Assembly: GCA_934169745.1 (NCBI GenBank)
Contig: CAKPOE010000009.1
Span: 1 to 57,155, forward strand
DNA: 57,155 nt
Source of the DNA: an uncultured Clostridia bacterium
GTDB lineage: Bacteria > Bacillota > Clostridia > TANB77 > UBA1234
Direction: 5' to 3'
Under the pieces are notes generated by a model. The model did not search any database and was not told the origin of the DNA. It saw only the letters and a list, made by a program, of their open reading frames with translations. Of the stretch, positions 24,752-33,839 are shown piece after piece; the first letter of the stretch is position 1, and each line of letters opens with the position of its first letter. The translations under genes and the position numbers were made by a program.

Positions 24752-25693
24752 TTACCCATTTAAGGCAGTATTTATGCCTGATGCAAGCACTTTTGATACA
24801 TTTGTTATAATTTCGTCAATTGCTGATGGAGTCACAATATAATTTAATTCTTCCGGACTAAGAACCTCTTTTATATAGCTATACTTATTGTCATTTTCCA
24901 TTTTTTCAATAGCATCGGCTATCTCGCTTTTTTCTTCTTTTAATTTACCTATCATCAGTTCTAACGTATCATTTGCTATCGTTGCAGCATCAACCACTGT
25001 CGGAACTCCAATAGCAATAACAGAAACTCCAAGAGTTTCTTTATCTATCGCATTTCTTTTATTGCCTATTCCTGACCCCGGAGTTATTCCTGTATCCGAA
25101 ATTTGTATAGTAGTACTTACTCTTTCCATTTTTCTTGAAGCTAACGCATCTATCGCAATTATTAAATTCGGTCTTATTTTTTCAACAATCCCTTTTATGA
25201 TTTCTCCTGTTTCAATTCCTGTCGTTCCAAGAACTCCTGGCGAAACCGCACATACAGGTCTAGTACCTGGCACAACGTATTCTGGCATATATTCCAATAA
25301 ATGCCTAGTTATCTCTATATCCGAAATAACTTTTGGTCCAAGTGCATCCGCCGTCACATCCCAATTTCCAAGTCCAACAACAAGAACCGTATCGCCTGCT
25401 ATCAAATTTCCTAGTTCTTTTATTGTTTCAGACACTTTCTTAGCTATTTTTTCATGTACATTTTCGTAATCCTCTTTCAATTTTGAAGATTCTATGGTTA
25501 CATATATTCCCTGTAGTTTTTGTAAAGCTTCTTCAGCCTCTTTCGTTGTTATTTTTACCTTTGTAATTAACATATCTTCATCACTATTATCAACTGTTGT
25601 TTCTACTCCGGGCACTTCATCATCTATTTTTTGAGCAGTTTTATAAATTTCTCTTGTTTCTATTGCCAAGTCCGTTCTAATTTTATATTCCAA
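24752..25693 (-). CDS. gpr: germination protease GPR
   Basis: This aspartic-type protease degrades small acid-soluble spore proteins during spore germination. At 313 residues it is typical or slightly short. Recognisable blocks are RTDLAIETRE near the N-terminus (the zymogen propeptide would be processed here), VGLGNWDVTADALGPKV, TRPVCAVSPGVLGTTGIET, IDALASR and DTGITPGSGIGNKR. The start is a TTG with GGAGGTG 8 nt upstream; that ribosome binding site is in the 3' arm of the preceding terminator hairpin. It shows that the organism can, or once could, make endospores. It usually neighbours rpsT and spoIIP; here it follows holA. Confidence 0.95.
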   Translation of the reverse strand: MEYKIRTDLAIETREIYKTAQKIDDEVPGVETTVDNSDEDMLITKVKITTKEAEEALQKLQGIYVTIESSKLKEDYENVHEKIAKKVSETIKELGNLIAGDTVLVVGLGNWDVTADALGPKVISDIEITRHLLEYMPEYVVPGTRPVCAVSPGVLGTTGIETGEIIKGIVEKIRPNLIIAIDALASRKMERVSTTIQISDTGITPGSGIGNKRNAIDKETLGVSVIAIGVPTVVDAATIANDTLELMIGKLKEEKSEIADAIEKMENDNKYSYIKEVLSPEELNYIVTPSAIDEIITNVSKVLASGINTALNG

Positions 25694-25740
25694 AAAAATA
25701 CACCTCCAGCCTTAGTATTACCAAGGTTACAAGGTGTATT
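25692..25740 (-). terminator. terminator after holA whose 3' arm contains the gpr ribosome binding site
   Basis: AATACACCT (25697-25705) pairs with AGGTGTATT (25732-25740), with an inner CCTT/AAGG helix. Read on the minus strand the stem is followed by seven T residues. The strand that forms the 3' arm reads GGAGGTGTATT, so the gpr ribosome binding site is partly buried in the stem and the TTG start follows directly. Confidence 0.75.
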
Positions 25741-25742
25741 CA

Positions 25743-26678
25743 TTATAAACTCATAAAAATTTTTTCTATTCCTATTCTTAAATCTATTTTTCCAACCTTT
25801 GAATCAACATCAAGCTGTGCTAAATCATCAAATAATTTAAACAATTCATCTTCCTTAAAATTTCCTGCTTGATCCGCATATTTTTTAGCTGCATATGCAT
25901 TTACGCCAAGATCCTTTACTAAGCTCTTGCCTTCTTTTGTAGAAACTTTTGCAAGCAACAACATTTTTATATGTTTTGTTATCATTATCATTATTTTTTG
26001 AAGGGGTTCTTTACTTTCTAATAAATCATCCATACATTTTAGTGCTCTTTTAATATTCTTCTTGCCTAACGCATCTGTTAAATCAAATATAATAACTTCT
26101 GAAGTTCTAACACATAACAAATCAATTATTTGCTTATCTATTATGCCTTTTTCACCGACATAATCCATAAGTTTATTTACTTCATTATGCAAAGTCTGCT
26201 TATCGGTTCCACATACGTCAACAAGATATGAAATAATATTCGGAGCAATCACTATATTTTTTTGTTTGCATAGCTCCATTACCCATGGAACCAAATTTTC
26301 CTTTTTGTTTTTCTCAAAGAGTACATATTGGCCGTACTTACTCACAGTATTATATAATTTTCCCTTGCTTGTACCATCCTCAACAAAAACAAGCGTTGTA
26401 CCTTCTATATCTTTTCCAAGTAAATCAATCAAAGAATCTGTTAACCAATCGTTACTTCCCGATTCTTCTTTGTTCTTTTTTGGTATCTTAACAATAATTA
26501 ATTTCTCATCGCCAAAAAACGAATATGTGGAAAGTTCTTGTTCCAATGTATTTATATTATCTTTGTCAATCGCAATTAAATTCACGCCTTTTTTCAGGTT
26601 TGCAAATTTTGATTTGATGTTTTCAATATATTTTTCTTTTTCAAATATGTCATCACCCGAAATCAAATATAAATTCAT
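25743..26678 (-). CDS. holA: DNA polymerase III subunit delta
   Basis: This clamp-loader subunit opens the sliding clamp. The 311 residues fit the family: an N-terminal Rossmann-like domain starting MNLYLISGDDIFEKEKYIE, FFGDEKLIIVKIP and TTLVFVEDG, then the helical part with DLTDALGKKNIKRAL and the C-terminal collar (DSKVGKIDLRIGIEKIF). The P-loop is degenerate, as usual for delta. AGGTGG precedes the ATG. It follows ruvC by 18 nt. The common partner rpsT is not downstream; gpr is. Confidence 0.92.
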   Translation of the reverse strand: MNLYLISGDDIFEKEKYIENIKSKFANLKKGVNLIAIDKDNINTLEQELSTYSFFGDEKLIIVKIPKKNKEESGSNDWLTDSLIDLLGKDIEGTTLVFVEDGTSKGKLYNTVSKYGQYVLFEKNKKENLVPWVMELCKQKNIVIAPNIISYLVDVCGTDKQTLHNEVNKLMDYVGEKGIIDKQIIDLLCVRTSEVIIFDLTDALGKKNIKRALKCMDDLLESKEPLQKIMIMITKHIKMLLLAKVSTKEGKSLVKDLGVNAYAAKKYADQAGNFKEDELFKLFDDLAQLDVDSKVGKIDLRIGIEKIFMSL

Positions 26679-26696
26679 AAACTTCCCACCTTATTT

Positions 26697-27185
26697 TTAC
26701 GTTATTTTCTGTGTAAATTTGTTAGAATGTGCATGGCAAATAGCAATAGCCATAGCATCTGTTGTATCATCCAATTTTGGAATTTTTTCTAATCCAAGTA
26801 ATGCTTTCACCATCATTTGAACTTGCTTTTTATCTGCTCTTCCATATCCAACGACGGCTTGTTTTACTTGAAGAGGCGTATACTCATAAATATCCGTATT
26901 AGTTTTCGCGGCCGCTGTAAGTACATTTCCTCTTCCTTGTGCAACTCCTATTACTGTTTTCGCATTGCTGTGATAAAATAATTCCTCAACAGCTATAGCA
27001 TCTGGTTTATAATTGTTTATGAGCATTGTAGTGTCATCATAAATTCGAGCCAATCTTTCAGGCATAGGTACACCAGCCTTTGTCTCGATTGCTCCAGAAT
27101 TTATTAATTTAAAATGATTTCCTTGGTATTCAATAACTGCATATCCTGTTATTGCATACCCCGGGTCAATACCTAAAATAGTCAT
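26697..27185 (-). CDS. ruvC: crossover junction endodeoxyribonuclease RuvC
   Basis: A Holliday-junction resolvase of 162 residues. The RNase H-fold acidic residues are visible: Asp7 in ILGIDPGYAITGYAVI, Glu in AIAVEELFYHSN, and the final pair in LDDTTDAMAIAICH. The helix AVVGYGRADKKQVQ is also typical. GGAG precedes the ATG. The ruvA and ruvB genes are not next to it in this window, unlike many Firmicutes. Confidence 0.95.
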   Translation of the reverse strand: MTILGIDPGYAITGYAVIEYQGNHFKLINSGAIETKAGVPMPERLARIYDDTTMLINNYKPDAIAVEELFYHSNAKTVIGVAQGRGNVLTAAAKTNTDIYEYTPLQVKQAVVGYGRADKKQVQMMVKALLGLEKIPKLDDTTDAMAIAICHAHSNKFTQKIT

Positions 27186-27199
27186 TTTTTATCTCCTAA

Positions 27200-29074
27200 T
27201 TATAAAGTTTCAATAAGTGCAGCTACAGACCATGCTTGAGCAAATGCGCCCTTTGGCATTCTTGGCTCTTCAGCATCATATATTTCTGCAACATTTCCTA
27301 TGCAATCATCGTGAAGTAGTTCTTTTATATTTTTTACTTCAAATTTTTCTTTTTTTACTTCTCTATATGCTTTTGCATATACCTTATATAGCCATGGCCA
27401 TACTGTTCCTTGATGATAGCTTGTATCTCTTCTATAAACGTCTCCTTCATATCTAGGAGCATATTCATTATCGTTTGAATCAAGTGTCTTCAGACCCTTA
27501 TCGGTATAAAGTCTTTCAGTTACAACATTAAATACATTTTTCGCTTTCTCACCAGAAACAACTGGATAAGAAAGTCCAACAGCCATTATCTGATTTGGTC
27601 TTATTTGAGCATTAAATGGTTCTATTGTGTCATACAATCCATTTTCATTAAAAAACTTATCAAATGATATTCTTACTTTTGATGACAATCCTCTATCAAA
27701 TTCAATTTCTAATATTCTAGAAAAATACTCCATTATCTTCAAAGCATTATACCAAAGAGCATTTATCTCAACGGCTTTTCCGTAACGCGGTGTTGGAATT
27801 ACATCTCCCACTTTTGCGTCCATCCATGTAAGCTGTGTCTTTTCATTTCCTGATAATATTAAGCCATCTTTATCCATATGAATATTATTATCTGTTCCAT
27901 TTTTATAAGCTTCTATTATTTCTAAAAGCTTATGGTAATTTGATTTTAAAAATTCAAAATCTTTTGTATATCTAATATACTGATAAAATGCCTCAATGTA
28001 CCATAGCGAGCTATCTACACTATTATAACTTTCTCCACCATTTTCAGAAATCACATTTGGAACTAGTCCGTTCTTAATATATCGCGTAAAATTAGCCAAT
28101 ATATTTTTTGCATCTAGAAAACGATTAGTTTTTAACACAAGACCTTCAAATGCAATAAATGTATCTCTTCCCCAATCACTAAACCAAGGATAACCTGCAA
28201 TAATAGTTTTTCCTTCATTTTTATCTATAATAAAATTGTCTGCAGCTATAGCAAGTTCTTTTTCAGTGTCTGTTCTAGCACCTGCAATTTTACATATCTT
28301 TTCTAGTCTTATTTCTTCTCTTCTAATATCATCTTTTACACTTTCTTTTTCTATAATTTCATCTAAAGCTAAAACAAAAGAAATTTCTTTTTCAGAATTT
28401 GGAGCCACATCTATCTCATATGCACCAGGAATATAATGATTTTCCATAGCTTCTAATCCTCTAGCCGCCTCATTTCTATAGTACATATTCTCATAAAGTG
28501 TATCTCCATATTCGATGTATCTGCCATCACAATTCATATACGCTTTTATTTCATCGCCAAGTTCTAGTCTTACAGCATTTTCTGCATAAGATTGTGAAAA
28601 TTTTAAATTAGAATTCACCCTATGAAAATCTCTATTATTCAATAATGGCGTGATGTAAAAAGTTAGTTTCTCATCTCCGGTTTTTATATTATACAAAATG
28701 CATACTGCATTTTTCTTATGTATCAATGCAACTTTTTTATTTATAACACTATTATGGACGCTAAACGTCCATTCCGGAAGTAAATCTTTTTCAAAACATT
28801 CTTGCCTAACATACCCATCTTCTAAGTAGTTAGGACATTCATTTGTTGATATTGAATATGTTTTGCCATCTATCTCCGCGCTCTCATTAACTTTGGATAA
28901 TATAACTCTTCTTTCTCTCGAATTTCCAATTGCAGCCACCAAGAGCGCATGATACTTTCTTATATTCAACCCACATAAAGTGGAAGAAGCAAAACCGCCA
29001 ATTCCGTTTGTCACCAGCCATTCATGACTCATAGAATATTCATTTTCCAACAATTTTTCTTTTGTAATTTTCAT
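27200..29074 (-). CDS. amylo-alpha-1,6-glucosidase, GH133-type glycogen-debranching enzyme
   Basis: A 624-residue protein of the archaeal-type glycogen-debranching family. The N-terminal domain starts with SHEWLVTNGIGGFASSTLCG and RKYHALLVAA, a strong signature. The C-terminal (alpha/alpha)6 barrel contains GYPWFSDWGRDTFIAFEGL and QIRPNQIMAVGLSYPVV, with YHQGTVWPWL near the end. No signal peptide, so it acts on cytoplasmic glycogen or maltodextrins. It lies between yvcK and ruvC on the same strand, 11 to 14 nt from each, so it is probably co-transcribed though functionally unrelated to ruvC. No other glycogen gene is in the window. Confidence 0.92.
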   Translation of the reverse strand: MKITKEKLLENEYSMSHEWLVTNGIGGFASSTLCGLNIRKYHALLVAAIGNSRERRVILSKVNESAEIDGKTYSISTNECPNYLEDGYVRQECFEKDLLPEWTFSVHNSVINKKVALIHKKNAVCILYNIKTGDEKLTFYITPLLNNRDFHRVNSNLKFSQSYAENAVRLELGDEIKAYMNCDGRYIEYGDTLYENMYYRNEAARGLEAMENHYIPGAYEIDVAPNSEKEISFVLALDEIIEKESVKDDIRREEIRLEKICKIAGARTDTEKELAIAADNFIIDKNEGKTIIAGYPWFSDWGRDTFIAFEGLVLKTNRFLDAKNILANFTRYIKNGLVPNVISENGGESYNSVDSSLWYIEAFYQYIRYTKDFEFLKSNYHKLLEIIEAYKNGTDNNIHMDKDGLILSGNEKTQLTWMDAKVGDVIPTPRYGKAVEINALWYNALKIMEYFSRILEIEFDRGLSSKVRISFDKFFNENGLYDTIEPFNAQIRPNQIMAVGLSYPVVSGEKAKNVFNVVTERLYTDKGLKTLDSNDNEYAPRYEGDVYRRDTSYHQGTVWPWLYKVYAKAYREVKKEKFEVKNIKELLHDDCIGNVAEIYDAEEPRMPKGAFAQAWSVAALIETL

Positions 29075-29085
29075 ATTTTATCCTC

Positions 29086-30543
29086 TTATTTTTTTCTTTG
29101 ACCAACAACAGGAACATCTGCATATTCTTCCTTTTTATTAGTCTTCTTCGATTTTCTGCCAGTATTCTTAACTACCTTAACGTCTCTAAATAGTATATTC
29201 TTTTTCTTTTTTCTTCTGTTCATTTTCTTAAGTTTAGATTTAATAGTGAAATATTCTAAAGACTGTCTTGATTTTGTTAAATCCATATTGTCACAAACAA
29301 TCTTCATAACTGCTTTTGCAAGTTTTTCTTGGTCGTGTCTTATCATACCTTTTTCATCAATTTTAGCAAAGTCATCAACAAGCAAAGTAATCCCTGTTGG
29401 TTTTATATTGTTTTTATCTACCTCAACAACATCACTACCGATCTCATTATATCTTCTAATATATTCTGGCATTATATTACTATCATTCGCAACGACATAT
29501 TCTATAATACCTTTTCCAACATGGTCGTGAATTGCATTGATGTAATCAGACACTTTATAATTATCTGTTTCGCCTGGTTCAGTCATAATATTAGAAATCA
29601 TTATCTTGGTTGCCTTGCTCTTCTTTATTTCATCTGCAACTTCTCTTATCAACAAATTAGGAATTATGCCTGTATATAAACTTCCCGGACCAATGATAAT
29701 AACATCAGCTTCTTTAATACTACTAATGACACCAGGTGCAGGTGTGCATTTCTCAGGAGTTAAAAATATCTTTTCTATCGGTGCTTTCTTTTCGTTTGTG
29801 ACATTGTCTTCGCCAACAATTCTAGTACCATCTGTAAGTATAGCACCTATTGTAGTTTTGTCTAAAGATGCAGGCAAAACTTTTCCTGTAATAGACAATA
29901 CTTTAGAAGTATCTTGAATTGCTTTCGCAAAGTTTCCATCACAAATATCATTCATTGCTACTAACAATAAATTACCAAAATTATATCCTTTCAAGTTTCC
30001 TTTTTTAAATTTATATTGCATAAGCTCTTCCATTACTTTCTCCTTATTTGAAAGAGCTACTAAAGACTGTCTTAAGTCATTTGGTGGTAGTATTCCAAAC
30101 TCCTTGGCAACCAAATCTTGATTTGCTACGCCTGTCGCTGTGGCAACAATAGCTGTTATATTATTTGAAAACAGTTTCAATCCTCTTAGAATTGTAGCTA
30201 AACCAGAATCTCCTCCAAGTACAACTATTTTTACACTTTTGTCAAGCATCTCTTTATCATAAACAAGTTTCTTTACGTTCAAACTTCTAGGGTTCATCCC
30301 TGCATTCGACTCTGCCACAGCCTGTAGAATTCTTCTTTGTGCCATTATAAAACCAGCTACTATACTTGATATTCCTAACACAAATGATAATCCGATTATT
30401 ATAAGTTTTGAAACTTCCATTGTTTGTAATGCAATTATATTTGCAATTCCATATCCAACAAGTAAAGTTCCTATTATTACTAATAGAAGCCATCTCTTAA
30501 TTTTCAGTCCCGAACCAAACCATTCCGAATAATTATTATCCAA
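29086..30543 (-). CDS. yvcK: YvcK/CofD-like protein with N-terminal membrane helices and a divergent motif
   Basis: YvcK-type proteins bind UDP-GlcNAc and help control cell shape and carbon use in Firmicutes. Two membrane helices lie at about residues 18-36 and 44-66. The core starts VVLGGDSGLATILRGLK, followed by NNITAIVATATG, ILPPNDLRQSLVALS, NFGNLLLVAMN and GPGSLYTGIIPNLL. Typical members have a DDGGSSGRL motif after the second strand; here it reads ATATGVANQDL, so the usual Asp-Asp-Gly-Gly is missing. Start is TTG with AAGGAT 7 nt upstream. The basic tail (MNRRKKKKN) is unusual. The usual neighbours rapZ and whiA are absent, while murB is present upstream. Confidence 0.85.
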   Translation of the reverse strand: MDNNYSEWFGSGLKIKRWLLLVIIGTLLVGYGIANIIALQTMEVSKLIIIGLSFVLGISSIVAGFIMAQRRILQAVAESNAGMNPRSLNVKKLVYDKEMLDKSVKIVVLGGDSGLATILRGLKLFSNNITAIVATATGVANQDLVAKEFGILPPNDLRQSLVALSNKEKVMEELMQYKFKKGNLKGYNFGNLLLVAMNDICDGNFAKAIQDTSKVLSITGKVLPASLDKTTIGAILTDGTRIVGEDNVTNEKKAPIEKIFLTPEKCTPAPGVISSIKEADVIIIGPGSLYTGIIPNLLIREVADEIKKSKATKIMISNIMTEPGETDNYKVSDYINAIHDHVGKGIIEYVVANDSNIMPEYIRRYNEIGSDVVEVDKNNIKPTGITLLVDDFAKIDEKGMIRHDQEKLAKAVMKIVCDNMDLTKSRQSLEYFTIKSKLKKMNRRKKKKNILFRDVKVVKNTGRKSKKTNKKEEYADVPVVGQRKK

Positions 30544-30563
30544 TGTTTATCCTTCTTTCTAAA

Positions 30564-31448
30564 TTAATCTTCTCCGATAATTTTCACTTCTGTTTCTAAA
30601 TTGACACCAAACTTTTCATTAACAGTTTTTTGAATATATGATATCAATTCCAATATATCTTTTGATGTTGCATTGTCAGCATTTATAACAAAGCCTGCAT
30701 GAAGTGTAGAAACTTCCGCACCACCTATTCTATATCCCTTTAAACCAGCATCTTCTATAAGCTTACCCGCAAAATATCCCTCTGGCCTCTTAAACGTACT
30801 TCCTGCACTTGGAAAGTTAACAGGCTGCTTTGTATTTCGTGCCGTTTTATATTCATCCATTTTAGATTTTATTTCATCTACATTTCCTTTTTCAAGTTTT
30901 AATCTGGAAGATAAAATAATTCCATTCATATTTTGAAAAATACTTTTCCTATAAGCAAATTGATGATCTGTAATAGTTTCAATCTCCCCATTTTCTCTCA
31001 AAAAATCAGTCTCGACTACAACGTTACTCATCTCTCCACCATAAGCACCAGCATTCATATATATAGCACCGCCAAGTGTACCTGGAATGCCACACGCAAA
31101 TTCCAAGCCAGTAAGTCCTTCTTTTAATGCAAGCTGTGAAAGTTTCGCTACAAATATTCCCGAGCCAGCTTCTATTACGTTTTCATTAATTGTATACCTA
31201 TCATTTTTTGAAAGTTGTATTACAAGACCTCTAATACCACCATCTTTAACAAGTAAATTACTGCCATTTCCAATAACGGTCTTTGGAATATCGATTTTAA
31301 GTAATTCAATCATCTCTTCTTTACTAGTAGGAGTGACAAGATAGTCTGCATTTCCTCCCGTTTTGAATGTAGTATGTTTTTTCATTGGTTCATTAACAAA
31401 AATATTTTCTTCGTTTGTAATACTTTTTAGTTGTTCTAAGATATTCAT
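30564..31448 (-). CDS. murB: UDP-N-acetylenolpyruvoylglucosamine reductase
   Basis: This FAD enzyme reduces UDP-GlcNAc-enolpyruvate to UDP-MurNAc, the second step of peptidoglycan precursor synthesis. The 294 residues show the FAD-binding part (TFKTGGNADYLVTP, VIGNGSNLLVKDGG), GLEFACGIPGTLGGA-type motif, the proton donor serine in FPSAGSTFKRPEG and the C-terminal catalytic glutamate in NLETEVKIIGE. GGAGG precedes the ATG. It lies between a ROK kinase and yvcK; the murB-yvcK linkage is common in Firmicutes. Confidence 0.97.
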   Translation of the reverse strand: MNILEQLKSITNEENIFVNEPMKKHTTFKTGGNADYLVTPTSKEEMIELLKIDIPKTVIGNGSNLLVKDGGIRGLVIQLSKNDRYTINENVIEAGSGIFVAKLSQLALKEGLTGLEFACGIPGTLGGAIYMNAGAYGGEMSNVVVETDFLRENGEIETITDHQFAYRKSIFQNMNGIILSSRLKLEKGNVDEIKSKMDEYKTARNTKQPVNFPSAGSTFKRPEGYFAGKLIEDAGLKGYRIGGAEVSTLHAGFVINADNATSKDILELISYIQKTVNEKFGVNLETEVKIIGED

Positions 31449-31468
31449 TGTTAACCTCCATCTTTATA

Positions 31469-32329
31469 TTATTTATCTTCATACACACCTAAAATTGATG
31501 CTCCAATTATACCAGCATCATTGCCAAGTTTAGCACATTTCATATTTAAATCATAAGTATATCTGTTTAAAATCTTGCTCGCTACTTTAGCCTTAAGTTG
31601 ATGAATAAATCTATCTGAAAACCATGCGATACCTCCGCCAATAACAAGCATTTCCAGATCATATAAGTTAATTATATTAGCTAATCCCTCAGCCACATTG
31701 TCTAGGTATTCATCAAACACTCTCGAGATATTTGGATTTCTATCTAGTAAATAGAAAAACTCTTTAAGACTTTCTGTATTTGTCTTTTTTAACAAGCTAG
31801 AAATTGAAGCATATTTTTCGTAACAACCTTTTCTACCACATTTGCAAGGTATGCCATCTTTCTCAATCACCATATGTCCAACCTCGCCAGCCGTACCAGT
31901 AGTACCATTATATATGTTTCCATTTAATATTATACCAGCACCAATTCCTGTGCCAATTGCAACCAATGCATAATTTGAATACATTCTTTTATCAATATAA
32001 TGATATTCTGCAAGTGTTGCACACAATGCATCATTTCCAACGAACAAAGGCTTTTTCGTTTTTATATAATCTTCAACTCTAACATTTTTTAATGGTAAAT
32101 TGCATGTATAAACAATTTCATTGTTATGCACAATTCCTGGAACTCCAATTCCTACATACTCTGCTTCAGCAGAATGTTTATCGACATAGTCCTTTATTGT
32201 ACTAAAAATAAACTCCTCATTTCTATTAGAATCATCTATTTTAATAATTTCTTTATATGAAAGATTTCCGTCATCATCAACCAATCCCATTCCAATGTGT
32301 CTTCCACCAATATCAATTCCTATATTTAT
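31469..32329 (-). CDS. ROK-family sugar kinase (glucokinase-like) with an apparent AUA start
   Basis: This enzyme phosphorylates glucose or a related sugar with ATP. The first ATG (32290) would remove the phosphate-binding loop. In the same frame upstream the sequence encodes NIGIDIGGRHIG, the expected ROK start, and the only strong ribosome binding site (AGGAGG, 32342-32337) lies 7 nt before an ATA codon at 32329. There is no ATG, GTG or TTG between the spoIID stop (32360) and that point; ATT at 32335 is the other candidate. Downstream motifs are intact: VGIGVPGIV, GNDALCA, GTGIGAGII, GEVGHMVI and the zinc site CKCGRKGCYEKYAS. A sequencing or assembly error of an ATG is the main alternative. 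Confidence 0.85.
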   Translation of the reverse strand: MNIGIDIGGRHIGMGLVDDDGNLSYKEIIKIDDSNRNEEFIFSTIKDYVDKHSAEAEYVGIGVPGIVHNNEIVYTCNLPLKNVRVEDYIKTKKPLFVGNDALCATLAEYHYIDKRMYSNYALVAIGTGIGAGIILNGNIYNGTTGTAGEVGHMVIEKDGIPCKCGRKGCYEKYASISSLLKKTNTESLKEFFYLLDRNPNISRVFDEYLDNVAEGLANIINLYDLEMLVIGGGIAWFSDRFIHQLKAKVASKILNRYTYDLNMKCAKLGNDAGIIGASILGVYEDK

Positions 32330-32359
32330 AAGAATCCCTCCTCTTTTGTTTAAAACTTT

Positions 32360-33742
32360 TTATTTTTCTATTTCAACTCCACTATAATACCATTTTATAA
32401 TTTCCTCATAATCAAAATCATTATTTGCCATTCCAATTGCACCATTTTGACTCATTCCAACTGCGTGTCCCCAACCTCTTCCTTGAATCACAAAATCACC
32501 TTTTGACGTTCTTGAAGAATATGCAGTTTGTTTTTCTATAGTTTCTGTCTTTTTAGGATTAAAAATAGCTAACAATTTTTGTAACAATGGTTTTACATTT
32601 TCTTCTTTATCTTCATTTTTGTAAATGTCATCTCTCTCATTAGCAGTATCGTTTCTTTTTTCATCATCATTTTTTGATGGCTTTTTAATATCATACTCTG
32701 CAACAACTGGTGCCTCATCATTTACAGTATACCACTGACTATCCAAACCAAGATAAGTTCTTGTTTTCGAATTAGTAAGTGTAATTGTATCATCTGTTCC
32801 TACAACTTTTAACTCTACAACCCTACCAACATCAGAAAATTTTGTTGGTACTAAATCTAATACATCTCCAACATCAACATTGTATTTTGCCAATCTTGTC
32901 TTTACTTCATCTGCAGATAAAGTAACAGACCAAGTTTTTTTACTAAGATTTTCTGGCTCGTATATGTCCGCTACCGCTTTTAAATAATCGAATTTTCCTC
33001 CCCACACATTTTCAGAATCTTCAGTGTAACCACCACTTGTTGAAAAATAATATCCGCCTATTAGCTCTCCATCATATGTTGCTACCATTCCATTTGTTTT
33101 ATCAACAGCTTTATTTGAATTTGGGTTCTCCCATTTGTAACCACCATAAGCTTGGTCATCCACAGTTGGACATACATTAAATCCCCATTTTATTCTCTTA
33201 TTATAATTCTTAGCAGCATAAGTTCTTGCAATAATTGCTTGTGCTTTAACAGCCTCTACTGGACTATTTCCACCTATTTCTCTTGGCACCACACCATACA
33301 AATATTCTTGCATAGGAAGAACGTTTATAACAGTCATGTCACTATCAGAAAATCTTTTTATTTCCACATCTCCACGATACGTTGTTCCATTTATCGTAAT
33401 AAGTTTTAAATCATCATCATCTTCAATACTTTCAAAATAAGGGAAATTGTACTTATCGCCTATTTCGCCAACTCCTGAAACTTTTACCGAATTTTTATTA
33501 CTACCTTTTGTTATAGTAATTTCATCATCCGCATCAATTTCATCTATTATATCTATTTTACCATCTTCATCTATTGTTCCAATCCTTATTCCTCCACTTG
33601 AAGAAAGTGTAACACTATTTGCTCCCTTCGAACCATAATAAATTCCAACTCTTATCTCATCAGGAACCTCAAATGCAAAAGCGACAGATGAAATTCCAAA
33701 AGTAATAACTAAGATAAAGACTATAAAAAACCATCTTTTCAT
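32360..33742 (-). CDS. spoIID: SpoIID/LytB-domain protein
   Basis: SpoIID is a lytic transglycosylase that trims peptidoglycan during engulfment of the forespore. The ATG at 33742 has GGAGG 7 nt upstream and opens directly on a signal/anchor segment (KRWFFIVFILVITFGISSV); the frame is open to 33778 but no better start exists. The 459 residues are longer than typical SpoIID because of a charged, repeat-free linker at about 345-410 (Asp/Glu/Lys/Asn-rich). Core motifs are QEYLYGVVPREIGG, EAVKAQAIIARTYAA, FSTSGGYTEDSENVW and the C-terminal GRGWGHAVGMSQNGA. It may be the engulfment SpoIID or a vegetative LytB-like paralogue; the presence of gpr favours the former. Confidence 0.88.
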   Translation of the reverse strand: MKRWFFIVFILVITFGISSVAFAFEVPDEIRVGIYYGSKGANSVTLSSSGGIRIGTIDEDGKIDIIDEIDADDEITITKGSNKNSVKVSGVGEIGDKYNFPYFESIEDDDDLKLITINGTTYRGDVEIKRFSDSDMTVINVLPMQEYLYGVVPREIGGNSPVEAVKAQAIIARTYAAKNYNKRIKWGFNVCPTVDDQAYGGYKWENPNSNKAVDKTNGMVATYDGELIGGYYFSTSGGYTEDSENVWGGKFDYLKAVADIYEPENLSKKTWSVTLSADEVKTRLAKYNVDVGDVLDLVPTKFSDVGRVVELKVVGTDDTITLTNSKTRTYLGLDSQWYTVNDEAPVVAEYDIKKPSKNDDEKRNDTANERDDIYKNEDKEENVKPLLQKLLAIFNPKKTETIEKQTAYSSRTSKGDFVIQGRGWGHAVGMSQNGAIGMANNDFDYEEIIKWYYSGVEIEK

Positions 33743-33839
33743 ATGTAAACCTCCATTTTCTGACAAAAATATTATCACAATAATTATATCATAAATTGCA
33801 TAAATTCAACACCTAAAAATAAATTTCGAAAGTTTTTGA

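Noticed and set aside
30287..30493. 68-codon minus-strand frame
   Set aside because: Alternative frame within the N-terminal membrane part of yvcK, with no ribosome binding site.
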